Shown in pieces: positions 16,181 through 24,510 of a stretch of DNA of 64,000 nt (the first letter of the stretch is position 1; each line of letters starts with the position of its first letter). Where the stretch lies: positions 434,001-498,000 of the forward strand of contig JACJWN010000003.1 of assembly GCA_020637165.1 (NCBI GenBank). The letters are read 5' to 3'. Source of the stretch: Mycolicibacterium sp. Its GTDB lineage: Bacteria > Actinomycetota > Actinomycetes > Mycobacteriales > Mycobacteriaceae. The position numbers and the translations under genes are program-made. The notes under the pieces were generated by a model. It was not told where the DNA came from. It worked only from the letters and a program-made list of their open reading frames with translations, and searched no databases.

Positions 16181-16281
16181 GCGAAGACCAGAGCGGGACC
16201 CACTCATCGAGCGCGCGCTCAGCGCGCGAAATCGCGCGGAATACCGCAGTGACGGTATGCTCGGCGGGGAGGCCGGTATGA
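16177..16281 (+). CDS. candidate 34-aa bridging mini-ORF
   Basis: A GTG at 16177 overlaps the ATPase stop (GTGA), and the mini-ORF's own TGA at 16279-16281 overlaps the permease ATG at 16278 (ATGA). The encoded peptide is Ser/Arg-rich with no domain or membrane segment. It may be translated mainly to carry ribosomes across the 97-bp gap. A 17-bp palindrome (16212-16228) lies inside. It could equally be chance. Confidence 0.35.
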   Translation: MSEDQSGTHSSSARSAREIARNTAVTVCSAGRPV

Positions 16282-17069
16282 CCGGTCAACTGTTCCCCGC
16301 CGGAACCTTCACTCCCGATCCGCGGCCTAGCAGCGTGTCGCGGATGCTGGCCGCGCAGTACGGACTCGAGCTGAAGCTGTTGCTGCGCAACGGCGAGCAG
16401 TTGCTGCTGACCATGTTCATCCCGATCACCCTGCTGATCGGGCTCAGCCTGCTCCCGCTCGGCTCGTTCGGCGAGAACCGGGTGGCGGTGTTCGTGCCGG
16501 CGATCATGGCGCTGGCGGTGATCTCCACGGCGTTCACCGGACAGGCCATCGCGGTCGCGTTCGACCGCCGCTACGGCGCCCTGAAGCGACTCGGCGCCAC
16601 CGCCCTACCGGTGTGGGGCATCATTACGGGCAAGGCGCTGGCCGTGGTCTCGGTGGTGTTCCTCCAGGCACTGCTGCTCGGGGGGATCGGAATGTCGCTG
16701 GGCTGGCGGCCGCACCCGGGTGGCCTGCTGCTGGGCGCGGCGATCATCGCGCTGGGCACCGCGACGTTCGCCGCGATGGGCCTGTTGCTCGGGGGGACGC
16801 TGCGCGCCGAGATCGTCCTCGCCGTGGCCAACCTTTTGTGGTTCGTCTTCGCCGGGTTCGGGGCGCTGACCCTGGACACCGCCACCGTCCCCGAGGCGCT
16901 GGCCTGGGTGGCCCGCTTGACGCCGTCGGGGGCGTTGACCGAGGCGTTGTCCCAGGCGACCGCTTCCCACGCCATGACACTGTCGGTCGACTGGTTCGGC
17001 ATTGCCGTGCTGGCGGTCTGGGGCGCGGTATCCGCGGCCGCCGCGCTGCGCTGGTTCCGGTTCACCTGA
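16278..17069 (+). CDS. ABC-2 type transporter permease (Rv1457c-like)
   Basis: A 263-aa integral membrane protein with about six spans, beginning after a cytoplasmic N-terminus (MTGQLFPAGTFTPDPRPSS). It has the ABC-2 family features LKLLLRNGEQLLLTMFIP, FDRRYGALKRLGATALPVW, and an NxLWFVFAGFGAL-type segment. It pairs with the ATPase just upstream to form an exporter. The ATG at 16278 gives a length close to the 261 aa I recall for Rv1457c. An ATG at 16257 would add seven unlikely residues. Confidence 0.88.
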   Translation: MTGQLFPAGTFTPDPRPSSVSRMLAAQYGLELKLLLRNGEQLLLTMFIPITLLIGLSLLPLGSFGENRVAVFVPAIMALAVISTAFTGQAIAVAFDRRYGALKRLGATALPVWGIITGKALAVVSVVFLQALLLGGIGMSLGWRPHPGGLLLGAAIIALGTATFAAMGLLLGGTLRAEIVLAVANLLWFVFAGFGALTLDTATVPEALAWVARLTPSGALTEALSQATASHAMTLSVDWFGIAVLAVWGAVSAAAALRWFRFT

Positions 17070-17097
17070 TGCGGCGGGCACTCTCTAGGATCGGGCG

Positions 17098-18045
17098 GTG
17101 ACGTTCATCCGGCGGCTGGTGAATCTGCTTCCGCTGCCCAGCGTTCGGACCCAGCGCCTCATCGCCGCTGCCGTCGTCCTGAGCCAGGCGCTGATCTCGG
17201 TCACCGGGTCGGTCGTGCGGGTCACCGCCTCCGGCCTGGGCTGTCCCACGTGGCCGCAGTGCTTCCCCGGCAGCTTCGTCCCGGTGCCGCACGCCGAGGT
17301 GCCGGGTATCCATCAGGCCGTCGAGTTCGGCAACCGCCTGATCACCTTCGTGGTGGTGCTCACCGCCCTGCTGGCGGTGCTGGCCGTCACCCGGGCCGGG
17401 CGTCGGCGGGAGGTGCTGGTGTACGCGTGGCTGATGCCCGCCTCCACCGTCCTGCAGGCGGTCATCGGCGGTATCACGGTGCGCACCGGCCTGCTGTGGT
17501 GGACGGTGGCGATCCACCTGCTGGTGTCGATGGCCATGGTGTGGGTGGCCACGTTGCTCTACGTCAAGATCGGGCAACCCGATGACGGCGTCCCCGTCGC
17601 CGTGGTCCCGAAGCCGTTGCGGCTGTTGACGGTTCTGAGCGCGGTCATGCTCAGCGCAACCCTGGTGAGCGGCACCCTGGTCACCGGCGCGGGACCGCAT
17701 GCGGGCGACAAGAGCCCGGAGCGCACGGTCCCCCGCCTCGAGGTGGAGATCGTCACCCTGGCCCACGCCCACGCCACACTGCTGGTGAGCTACCTCAGCC
17801 TGCTGATCGGCCTCGGGGCCGGACTGCTGGCCCTCGGGGCTCCGCAGCAGGTGAGACGCCGACTGGCAGTGCTGGTGGGCCTGGTCGCGGCCCAGTCGCT
17901 GGTTGGCCTTGTCCAGTACCACACCGGGGTGCCGGCCGCCCTGGTCGCAACCCACGTCGCCGGCGCTGCCGCCTGCACCGTCGGGACCGCGGCGTTATGG
18001 GCGTCGATGAGAGAGCGGACCGAGCCCCAGACGCTCGCAGGCTGA
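17098..18045 (+). CDS. ctaA: heme A synthase (CtaA/COX15 family)
   Basis: A 315-aa membrane protein with eight predicted spans, which oxidises the C8 methyl of heme O to give heme A for the aa3 oxidase. Visible marks are the Cys pair in ASGLGCPTWPQCFPG and the heme-ligating histidines in GIHQAVEFGNR, VAIHLLVSM, LAHAHATLLV and ATHVAGAAACT. GTG start at 17098, 28 bp after the permease. The 3' end overlaps the convergent ATP-grasp gene by 51 bp. Heme O synthase (ctaB) is 2 kb away. Confidence 0.9.
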   Translation: MTFIRRLVNLLPLPSVRTQRLIAAAVVLSQALISVTGSVVRVTASGLGCPTWPQCFPGSFVPVPHAEVPGIHQAVEFGNRLITFVVVLTALLAVLAVTRAGRRREVLVYAWLMPASTVLQAVIGGITVRTGLLWWTVAIHLLVSMAMVWVATLLYVKIGQPDDGVPVAVVPKPLRLLTVLSAVMLSATLVSGTLVTGAGPHAGDKSPERTVPRLEVEIVTLAHAHATLLVSYLSLLIGLGAGLLALGAPQQVRRRLAVLVGLVAAQSLVGLVQYHTGVPAALVATHVAGAAACTVGTAALWASMRERTEPQTLAG

Positions 18046-18933
18046 TTCCACCGCGATCGCGAACCGGCGCTGCCGGCGGCCGCGAGCGCCGTCGTCGAGT
18101 TGGCGCCACCCCAGTGCCGGTTCGATGAGTTCCAACTCCAGGAGCACCGCGTCACCCCCGTCACCGATCACGTCAACGCGGGCGTAGAGCACCTCCTCCG
18201 GCGTTATCCCGACATGGGCACAGCCGGCCGCCAGAGCAGCCCGGCCGAGGTCCCAGACCTCGAAGTCGGGATCGGCGAGGGCAAGATTCTCGGCCGCAAA
18301 CACCCCGGAGTCGTCCAGTTCCGGCGCCCGGCCGTCCGGCGGCAGGATCGGACCTTTGGTGAACGCGTGCGACTGCTTGCCGCCGATGAACACCAGCGCG
18401 GTCTCACCCGCCTCCACCCTCGGATCGTAGGACTGGACCAGCACGGCTCGGCCCCGGTCCAGAATCGACGCGGCGTGAGCGGTGGCCGGCGAACGATCGG
18501 TGAACCGCAGGGTGTCGATCGAGCCCGCACCGACGGCGGGCTTGACCACCAGCTCGCCGTCCGGCAGGGTCGGGCGATCGCCGGGTTCGAAGAACCACGA
18601 GGGGACGGTGGGCACCCCGGCGGCGGCCAGATCCCGCAGGTAGTGCTTGTCGCTGTTCCATTCCACCAGCGCCGGCGGGTTGAGCAGGTTGCGCACCCGC
18701 CTGCTCCAGGCCAGGAATTCCTCGCGGCGCTCCGCGTAGTCCCATGTGGCACGCAGGATCACCAGGTCGGCGGTCTCGGTTCGAGGATCGTCCCAGGACA
18801 TCCAACGCGCGTACAGGCCGCGGCGCCGCAGGGCCGCCACCAGACCGTCGTCGTCCCCGTCGCCGGAGTCCAGCTGCGAACAGGAGGCCAGCACGATCTT
18901 CGGGTGGAACAGATCCGGCCGGGCCAGCTTCAT
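17995..18933 (-). CDS. ATP-grasp domain protein
   Basis: A 312-aa protein resembling RimK/DcsG-type ATP-grasp ligases: GELVVKPAVGAGSIDTLRF, RAVLVQSYDPRVEAGETALVFIGG and YARVDVIGDGGDAVLLELELIEPALG, the last giving the Mg-binding acidic residues. Such enzymes join a carboxylate to an amine or thiol using ATP; the substrate is unknown. The ATG at 18933 follows GGAGGGG at a good distance, so the upstream 24 codons are left out. It diverges from qor, and its 3' end overlaps that of ctaA. Confidence 0.85.
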   Translation of the reverse strand: MKLARPDLFHPKIVLASCSQLDSGDGDDDGLVAALRRRGLYARWMSWDDPRTETADLVILRATWDYAERREEFLAWSRRVRNLLNPPALVEWNSDKHYLRDLAAAGVPTVPSWFFEPGDRPTLPDGELVVKPAVGAGSIDTLRFTDRSPATAHAASILDRGRAVLVQSYDPRVEAGETALVFIGGKQSHAFTKGPILPPDGRAPELDDSGVFAAENLALADPDFEVWDLGRAALAAGCAHVGITPEEVLYARVDVIGDGGDAVLLELELIEPALGWRQLDDGARGRRQRRFAIAVESACERLGLGPLSHRRP

Positions 18934-19003
18934 CGCAACCCCTCCGGGCCGGTGATTGCCGTGGTGTGCCATATGGGGAAGCGCATGGGGGGATGATAGT
19001 GAC

Positions 19004-19978
19004 ATGCATGCGGTGGAAGTCGCCGAGACGGGCGGCCCGGAGGTTCTGCGCTACGTCGAGCGGCCCCGGCCCTCCCCCGGCCCGGGCGAGGTGCTCATCG
19101 AGGCCGAGGCCATCGGGGTCAACTACATCGACACCTACTTCCGCTCCGGCCTGTACCCGCGGGAGTTGCCGTTCGTCGCCGGCCAGGAGGTGTGCGGCCG
19201 GGTGGCGGAGGTCGGCGAAGACGTCGCCGCCATCAACGTCGGCGATCGCGTGGTCACCGCCAACGCGGTCGGCGCCTACGCCGAGTACACCACGGCGTCA
19301 GCGGATTTCGTGGCCTACGTCCCCGACGCCGTTCGCTCCGATGCCATCGCGTCGGCCCTTCTGAAGGGGATGACGGCGCACTACCTGATCAAGTCGGTCC
19401 ATCAGGTCCAGCCCCAGGATTTCCTGCTGGTTCACGCCGGCGCCGGCGGCGTCGGCCTGCTGCTGACGCAGTGGGCGACCAGTATCGGCGCGCGGGTGAT
19501 CACCACCGCCTCGACGCCGGAGAAGGCCGAACTGTCGCGGCAGGCCGGAGCGATCGAGGTTCTGGACTACCCCGAAGACCCGGCCGAGTTCGGCCAGCGG
19601 GTGCGGGCGCTGACCGCCGGGCGCGGGGTGGCCGCCGCGTACGACGGCGTGGGCCGGACGACCTTCGACGCCAGCCTGGCCAGCCTGGCGATCCGCGGCA
19701 CGCTGGCGCTGTTCGGCGCGTCCAGCGGGCCGGTGCCCCCAGTCGATCCGCAGCGGCTCAACACCGCCGGTTCGGTGTACCTGACCCGGCCGAACCTCGG
19801 CCACTTCATCCGCACGCCCGACGAGTTCGCCTGGCGGGCCGGTGAGCTGTTGGACGCGATCGCCGACGGTTCGGTCACCGTGACGGTGGGCGGTCACTAT
19901 CCGCTGGCCGAAGCCCAACGCGCGCACGAGGACCTGCAGGGCCGCCGGACGACGGGTTCCGTGGTTCTGCTGCCCTGA
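19004..19978 (+). CDS. qor: NADPH:quinone oxidoreductase (zinc-free MDR family)
   Basis: A 324-aa medium-chain reductase. It has the GroES-like N-terminal domain (EAIGVNYIDTYFRSGLYP, the typical QOR motif), GMTAHYLIKS, and the Rossmann motif HAGAGGVGLLLTQWA. There are no zinc-binding cysteines. Family members reduce quinones with NADPH by one-electron transfer. The ATG at 19004 is chosen because MHAVEVAETGGPEVL is the standard start. It corresponds to Rv1454c and is followed by a long inverted repeat. Confidence 0.9.
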   Translation: MHAVEVAETGGPEVLRYVERPRPSPGPGEVLIEAEAIGVNYIDTYFRSGLYPRELPFVAGQEVCGRVAEVGEDVAAINVGDRVVTANAVGAYAEYTTASADFVAYVPDAVRSDAIASALLKGMTAHYLIKSVHQVQPQDFLLVHAGAGGVGLLLTQWATSIGARVITTASTPEKAELSRQAGAIEVLDYPEDPAEFGQRVRALTAGRGVAAAYDGVGRTTFDASLASLAIRGTLALFGASSGPVPPVDPQRLNTAGSVYLTRPNLGHFIRTPDEFAWRAGELLDAIADGSVTVTVGGHYPLAEAQRAHEDLQGRRTTGSVVLLP

Positions 19979-20006
19979 AACCCCAGCGCGCAGACCCGCC
20001 TCACCC

Positions 20007-20072
20007 GGCGCGAGCAGACGCAAATGACCCCGAAACCCGGCGTGTCGCGGACGTTTTGCGTCTGCTCGCGCC
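20007..20072. terminator. 18-bp inverted repeat between convergent qor and ctaB
   Basis: GGCGCGAGCAGACGCAAA (20007-20024) is exactly complementary to 20055-20072 with a 30-nt loop. It starts 28 bp after the qor stop and ends 11 bp before the ctaB stop, so it probably ends both transcripts. The A/T run faces the loop and not the outside, unlike a textbook intrinsic terminator. Confidence 0.65.
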
Positions 20073-20083
20073 AGAAGCGGGCT

Positions 20084-21034
20084 TTAGAACAGGGTCGGCA
20101 GCGGGATGACCGAGTCGACGGCCAGCGCGACGAACACCGCGGCCAGGTAGTTGTTCGACTGCAGGAACAGCCGCAGCGGCTTGACCGGGTCGCCACGCAG
20201 CACCCCGGCATGGAGCCGGTGCGCCAGGGTGAGGAACCAGGCACCGGCCAGTGCCGCCACCGAGGCATAGAGCCAGCCCGCGGCCGGGACCAGGGCCAGG
20301 GTGGCCGCCACGGTCAGCCAGGTGTAGATGACGACCTGCTTGGTGACCTGACGCTCGGTGGCCACCACGGGCAGCATCGGCACACCCGCGGCGCGGTAGT
20401 CCTCCTTGTACTTCATGGCCAGCGCCCAGGTGTGCGGCGGAGTCCAGAAGAAGATGATGGCGAACATCGCCAGCGCCTGCCAGCCGATGGTGCCGGTGAC
20501 CGCCGACCAGCCGATCATCACCGGCATGCACCCGGCGGCGCCGCCCCACACCACGTTCTGCGAGGTGCGCCGCTTCAGCAGCAGGGTGTAGACCAGCACG
20601 TAGAAGGCGATGGTCGCGGCGGCCAGATGCGCCGAGAGCAGGTTGGTGGTCCACCACAGCCAGAAGAACGATCCGACCGACAGGGCCAGGCCGAACACCA
20701 GCGCGTGGCTGCGGGGGACAGTCGAGCGGGCCAGCGGCCGGCGGGCGGTGCGCTTCATCACCTTGTCGATGTCTGCGTCGGCGACGCAGTTCAAGGCGTT
20801 CGCCCCGCCGGCGGCGAGCATCCCGCCGAACAGCGTGTTGAGGATCAGCACCAGATCGACTTGGCCGCGGTCGGCCAGCAGCATGGCAGGGATCGTGGTG
20901 ACCAGGAGCAACTCGACGACCCGGGGCTTGGTCAGCGCCAGATAGCCAAGAACGGCGCTGCGAACCCGACCGGGTGCCCGCCCAGCCTCGGAGGCGCCGA
21001 CATCGTCGGCGAGACGTGTTTCGCGCATCCTCAC
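20084..21034 (-). CDS. ctaB: protoheme IX farnesyltransferase (heme O synthase)
   Basis: A 316-aa UbiA-type prenyltransferase with nine hydrophobic spans. It adds a farnesyl group to heme B to make heme O, the substrate of CtaA. The two Asp-rich loops are present: [23 protein letters not shown], and the second loop [41 protein letters not shown] is also conserved. The GTG at 21034 follows AAGGAG at eight bases. It diverges from tkt across a 195-bp region holding a palindrome. Confidence 0.93.
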   Translation of the reverse strand: MRMRETRLADDVGASEAGRAPGRVRSAVLGYLALTKPRVVELLLVTTIPAMLLADRGQVDLVLILNTLFGGMLAAGGANALNCVADADIDKVMKRTARRPLARSTVPRSHALVFGLALSVGSFFWLWWTTNLLSAHLAAATIAFYVLVYTLLLKRRTSQNVVWGGAAGCMPVMIGWSAVTGTIGWQALAMFAIIFFWTPPHTWALAMKYKEDYRAAGVPMLPVVATERQVTKQVVIYTWLTVAATLALVPAAGWLYASVAALAGAWFLTLAHRLHAGVLRGDPVKPLRLFLQSNNYLAAVFVALAVDSVIPLPTLF

Positions 21035-21087
21035 GCAGTCAACTCCTTACGGACGGCCACCCGCCGTACCAGCACCCACAACTACAG

Positions 21088-21112
21088 GGTCTACTACACA
21101 GGATGGTAGACC
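21088..21112. promoter_or_regulatory. inverted repeat in the ctaB-tkt divergent promoter region
   Basis: GGTCTAC (21088-21094) and GTAGACC (21106-21112) are perfect arms around 11 bp. The site lies 54 bp upstream of the ctaB start and 117 bp upstream of tkt. The left half (CTACTACA) recalls BlaI/MecI-type operators, but the regulator is unknown. Confidence 0.4.
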
Positions 21113-21198
21113 GCCACGCAGCCGATTCGATACTGCAGGGCCGATTCCCGGCACTAGGGTGTGGGTCTGTACCGGGTTGCCAGCCGATTCGACCTCTT

Positions 21199-21232
21199 CA
21201 GGAGTGACTCAGTGACAGGAGTGTCTCAGTGA
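21199..21232 (+). repeat. 17-bp tandem duplication of the tkt ribosome-binding site and start
   Basis: Two copies of CAGGAGTGNCTCAGTGA lie end to end at 21199-21215 and 21216-21232, differing by one base. Each copy carries an AGGAG followed seven bases later by a GTG. The downstream GTG begins tkt; the upstream one begins a six-codon ORF. Confidence 0.9.
21212..21232 (+). CDS. candidate six-codon leader ORF coupled to tkt
   Basis: GTG at 21212, with AGGAG seven bases upstream, reads VTGVSQ and stops at TGA 21230-21232, which overlaps the tkt GTG (GTGA). It is in a different frame from tkt. The arrangement would let ribosomes that stop here restart on tkt. It arises directly from the tandem duplication. 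Confidence 0.4.
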   Translation: MTGVSQ

Positions 21233-23319
21233 CCGCGCTCGACGAGATTTCCGCGTTGACCCAGGCCCACCACCCCGATGACTGGACCGAACTGGACTCC
21301 CGCGCGGTCGACACCGCGCGGGTGCTGGCCGCCGACGCGGTCCAGAAGGTCGGCAATGGACATCCCGGCACCGCCATGAGCCTGGCCCCGGTGGCCTACA
21401 CGCTGTTCCAACGGGTCATGCGGCACGACCCCAGCGATACGGAGTGGCTGGGCCGCGACCGCTTCGTACTGTCCTGCGGGCACTCCAGCCTCACGCTGTA
21501 CCTACAGCTCTACCTCGGCGGGTTCGGACTGGAGCTCTCCGACATCGAGTCATTGCGTACCTGGGGCTCCAAGACCCCGGGGCACCCGGAGTACCGGCAC
21601 ACCCGCGGGGTGGAGATCACCACCGGACCGCTGGGCCAGGGCTTGGCCTCGGCGGTGGGGATGGCGATGGCATCGCGCTACGAGCGCGGTCTGTTCGACC
21701 CCGACGCCGCGGCCGGCACCAGCCCGTTCGACCACTTCATCTACGTGATCGCCTCCGACGGCGACATCGAGGAGGGCGTGACCAGCGAGGCCTCCTCGCT
21801 GGCCGGCACTCAGCAGCTGGGCAATCTGATCGTGATCTGGGACGACAACAAGATCTCCATCGAGCACGACACCAACATCGCGCTGACTGAGGACACCCCG
21901 GCCCGCTACCGGGCCTACGGCTGGCACGTCCAGGAGGTCGAGGGCGGGGAGAACGTCATCGGCATAGAAGAAGCAGTGGAGGCGGCGAAGAAGGTGACCG
22001 ACAAACCGTCGTTCATCGCGCTGCGGACCATCATCGGCTACCCGGCGCCGACCAAGATGAACACCGGCGGGGTGCACGGCTCGGCGCTGGGCGCCGAAGA
22101 GGTCGCCGCCACCAAGAAGGTCCTCGGCTTCGACCCGGACAAGAGCTTCGAGGTCGGCGACGACGTCATCGCCCATACCCGCCGGCTGGTCGAGCGCGGT
22201 CGGGAGGCCCACCAGAGCTGGCAGGCCGACTTCGACGCGTGGGCAGAGCGCGAGCCGGAGCGCAAGGCGCTGCTGGACCGGCTGATGGAGGGCCGGCTGC
22301 CCGAGGGCTGGGACGCCGACCTGCCGCACTGGGAGCCGGGCTCCAAGCCGCTGGCCACCCGGGCCGCCTCCGGGGCGATCCTCTCCGCGATCGGCCCGAA
22401 CCTGCCCGAACTGTGGGGCGGGTCGGCCGATCTGGCGGGCAGTAACAACACCACCATCAAGGGCGCCAAGTCCTTCGGGCCGCCGTCGATCTCCACCGAT
22501 GACTGGGACGCCACCTGGTACGGCCGCACCCTGCACTTCGGCATCCGCGAGCACGCTATGGCCTCGATCCTGTCCGGGATCGTCCTGCACGGCCCGACCC
22601 GCCCCTACGGTGGGACGTTCCTGCAGTTCGCCGACTATATGCGCCCGGCCGTGCGGTTGGCCGCCCTGATGGACATCGACCCCATCTACGTCTGGACCCA
22701 CGACTCGATCGGTCTCGGCGAGGACGGCCCCACCCATCAGCCGGTCGAGCACCTCGCCGCCCTGCGTGCGATCCCGCGGCTGTCGGTGGTGCGCCCGGCC
22801 GATCCCAACGAGACGGCCTACGCCTGGCGGACGGTCCTGGAGCGCGGCGCCACCACCGGACCGACCGGGCTGATCCTGACCCGCCAGGGCGTGCCGGTGC
22901 TCGAGGGCACCAGCAGCGAGGGCGTGGCGCGGGGCGGCTACGTGCTCGGCGGTGCGGACCCGAGCGACGCCGACGTCATCATCATCGCCACCGGCTCGGA
23001 GGTGCAGCTCGCCGTGGAGGCCACCAAGATGCTGGCGGCCAAGGACATCCGCGCTTACACGGTCTCGATGCCCTGTGTCGAGTGGTTCGAGTCCCAGCCG
23101 CAGGAGTACCGGGACAGCGTTCTGCCCCCGGAGGTGCCGGCCCGGGTGGCGGTGGAGGCCGGTATCGCGCAGAGTTGGTACAAGTACGTCGGCGACACCG
23201 GCGAGATCGTCTCGATCGAGCGCTTCGGCGAGTCCGCCGACGACAAGACCCTGTTCCGCGAATTCGGCTTCACCCCCGAGGCCGTCGTGGCCGCCGCGGA
23301 GCGGGCAATCGACAACTGA
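21229..23319 (+). CDS. tkt: transketolase
   Basis: A 696-aa transketolase of the non-oxidative pentose phosphate pathway, moving two-carbon units between sugar phosphates. Thiamine diphosphate binding is seen in [21 protein letters not shown] followed by [28 protein letters not shown] is the N-terminal motif. The pyrimidine domain has [15 protein letters not shown] and the [20 protein letters not shown] motif. The GTG at 21229 is the only start giving a full-length protein after the duplicated leader. First gene of the operon tkt-tal-zwf-opcA-pgl. Confidence 0.97.
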   Translation: MTALDEISALTQAHHPDDWTELDSRAVDTARVLAADAVQKVGNGHPGTAMSLAPVAYTLFQRVMRHDPSDTEWLGRDRFVLSCGHSSLTLYLQLYLGGFGLELSDIESLRTWGSKTPGHPEYRHTRGVEITTGPLGQGLASAVGMAMASRYERGLFDPDAAAGTSPFDHFIYVIASDGDIEEGVTSEASSLAGTQQLGNLIVIWDDNKISIEHDTNIALTEDTPARYRAYGWHVQEVEGGENVIGIEEAVEAAKKVTDKPSFIALRTIIGYPAPTKMNTGGVHGSALGAEEVAATKKVLGFDPDKSFEVGDDVIAHTRRLVERGREAHQSWQADFDAWAEREPERKALLDRLMEGRLPEGWDADLPHWEPGSKPLATRAASGAILSAIGPNLPELWGGSADLAGSNNTTIKGAKSFGPPSISTDDWDATWYGRTLHFGIREHAMASILSGIVLHGPTRPYGGTFLQFADYMRPAVRLAALMDIDPIYVWTHDSIGLGEDGPTHQPVEHLAALRAIPRLSVVRPADPNETAYAWRTVLERGATTGPTGLILTRQGVPVLEGTSSEGVARGGYVLGGADPSDADVIIIATGSEVQLAVEATKMLAAKDIRAYTVSMPCVEWFESQPQEYRDSVLPPEVPARVAVEAGIAQSWYKYVGDTGEIVSIERFGESADDKTLFREFGFTPEAVVAAAERAIDN

Positions 23320-23365
23320 ACCGATCGCAGAACCAAAGCCCGAGAGGCACTCGAAGGAGAAGCGC

Positions 23366-24481
23366 ATGGCCCAGAACAAGAACCTTGCGGACCTGTCCGC
23401 GGCGGGCGTGTCCGTCTGGCTCGACGACCTGTCCAGGGACCGGCTGACATCGGGGAACCTGCAGGAGCTGATCGACACCAAGAGCGTCGTCGGGGTGACC
23501 ACCAACCCGTCGATCTTCCAGGCGGCGCTGTCCAAGGGCACCGCCTATGACGCCCAGGTGGCCGAACTGGCCGCACGGGGGGCCGACGTCGATGCCACCA
23601 TCCGCACCGCGACCACCGATGACGTGCGGGCCGCCTGCGACGTGCTGCGCCCGCAGTGGGAGGCCTCCGACGGTATCGACGGCCGGGTGTCGATCGAGGT
23701 CGACCCGCGGCTGGCCCACGACACCGACAAGACCATCCTGCAGGCGATCGAACTGTGGAAGATCGTCGACCGGCCCAACCTGCTGATCAAGATCCCCGCC
23801 ACGCTGGCCGGCCTGCCGGCGATCACCGCCGTGCTCGCCGAGGGCGTCTCGGTAAACGTCACGCTGATCTTCTCCGTCGAACGCCACCAGTTGGTGATGG
23901 ACGCCTACCTGGCCGGCCTGGAGGCCGCCAAACAAGCCGGGCACGACCTGTCCAGGATCCACTCGGTCGCGTCGTTCTTCGTCTCCCGGGTGGACACCGA
24001 GATCGACAAGCGACTCGAGGAGATCGGTACCGAGAAGGCCCTCTCTCTGCGCGGTAAGGCCGGGGTCGCCAACGCCCGGATGGCCTACGGCGCGTTCGAG
24101 GACAAGTTCATCTCGCCGCGCTTCGCCGCGCTGGTCGACTTCGGCGCCCGGGTCCAGCGCCCGCTGTGGGCCTCGACCGGGGTGAAGAACCCCGACTACT
24201 CCGACACGCTCTACGTCACCGAACTGGTCGCCGCGCACACCGTCAACACCATGCCGGAGAAGACCATGGACGCCGTGGCCGACCACGGTGTGGTCAGAGG
24301 CGACACCATCACCGGGACGATCTCCTCCTCCCAGGAGGTTTTCAACGAACTCGAGGAGGTCGGCATCGACCTCGATGACGTCTTCCGGCACCTCGAGGAG
24401 GACGGCGTGAAGAAGTTCGAGAAGTCCTGGGAAGAATTGCTGGAAGCCACCCAGAGCCAGTTGGACGCCCACAAGAAGTAA
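23366..24481 (+). CDS. tal: transaldolase
   Basis: A 371-aa transaldolase (long actinobacterial type), transferring dihydroxyacetone units from sedoheptulose 7-phosphate. The Schiff-base lysine is K142 in [12 protein letters not shown]. The motif [15 protein letters not shown] marks the first strand. AAGGAGA precedes the ATG at 23366. It lies 46 bp after tkt and 29 bp before zwf in the same direction. Confidence 0.96.
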   Translation: MAQNKNLADLSAAGVSVWLDDLSRDRLTSGNLQELIDTKSVVGVTTNPSIFQAALSKGTAYDAQVAELAARGADVDATIRTATTDDVRAACDVLRPQWEASDGIDGRVSIEVDPRLAHDTDKTILQAIELWKIVDRPNLLIKIPATLAGLPAITAVLAEGVSVNVTLIFSVERHQLVMDAYLAGLEAAKQAGHDLSRIHSVASFFVSRVDTEIDKRLEEIGTEKALSLRGKAGVANARMAYGAFEDKFISPRFAALVDFGARVQRPLWASTGVKNPDYSDTLYVTELVAAHTVNTMPEKTMDAVADHGVVRGDTITGTISSSQEVFNELEEVGIDLDDVFRHLEEDGVKKFEKSWEELLEATQSQLDAHKK

Positions 24482-24510
24482 GCGCCGCGGAAGAACGGAG
24501 CTTCGCACCG

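Noticed and set aside
16212-16228. Terminator between ABC ATPase and permease
   Set aside because: A perfect GC palindrome with a one-base centre cannot form a normal hairpin loop without losing pairs, and there is no U-tract.
21550-23541. 663-codon open frame antisense to tkt and tal
   Set aside because: Mirror frame of real transketolase and transaldolase; low-complexity composition and no ribosome-binding site.
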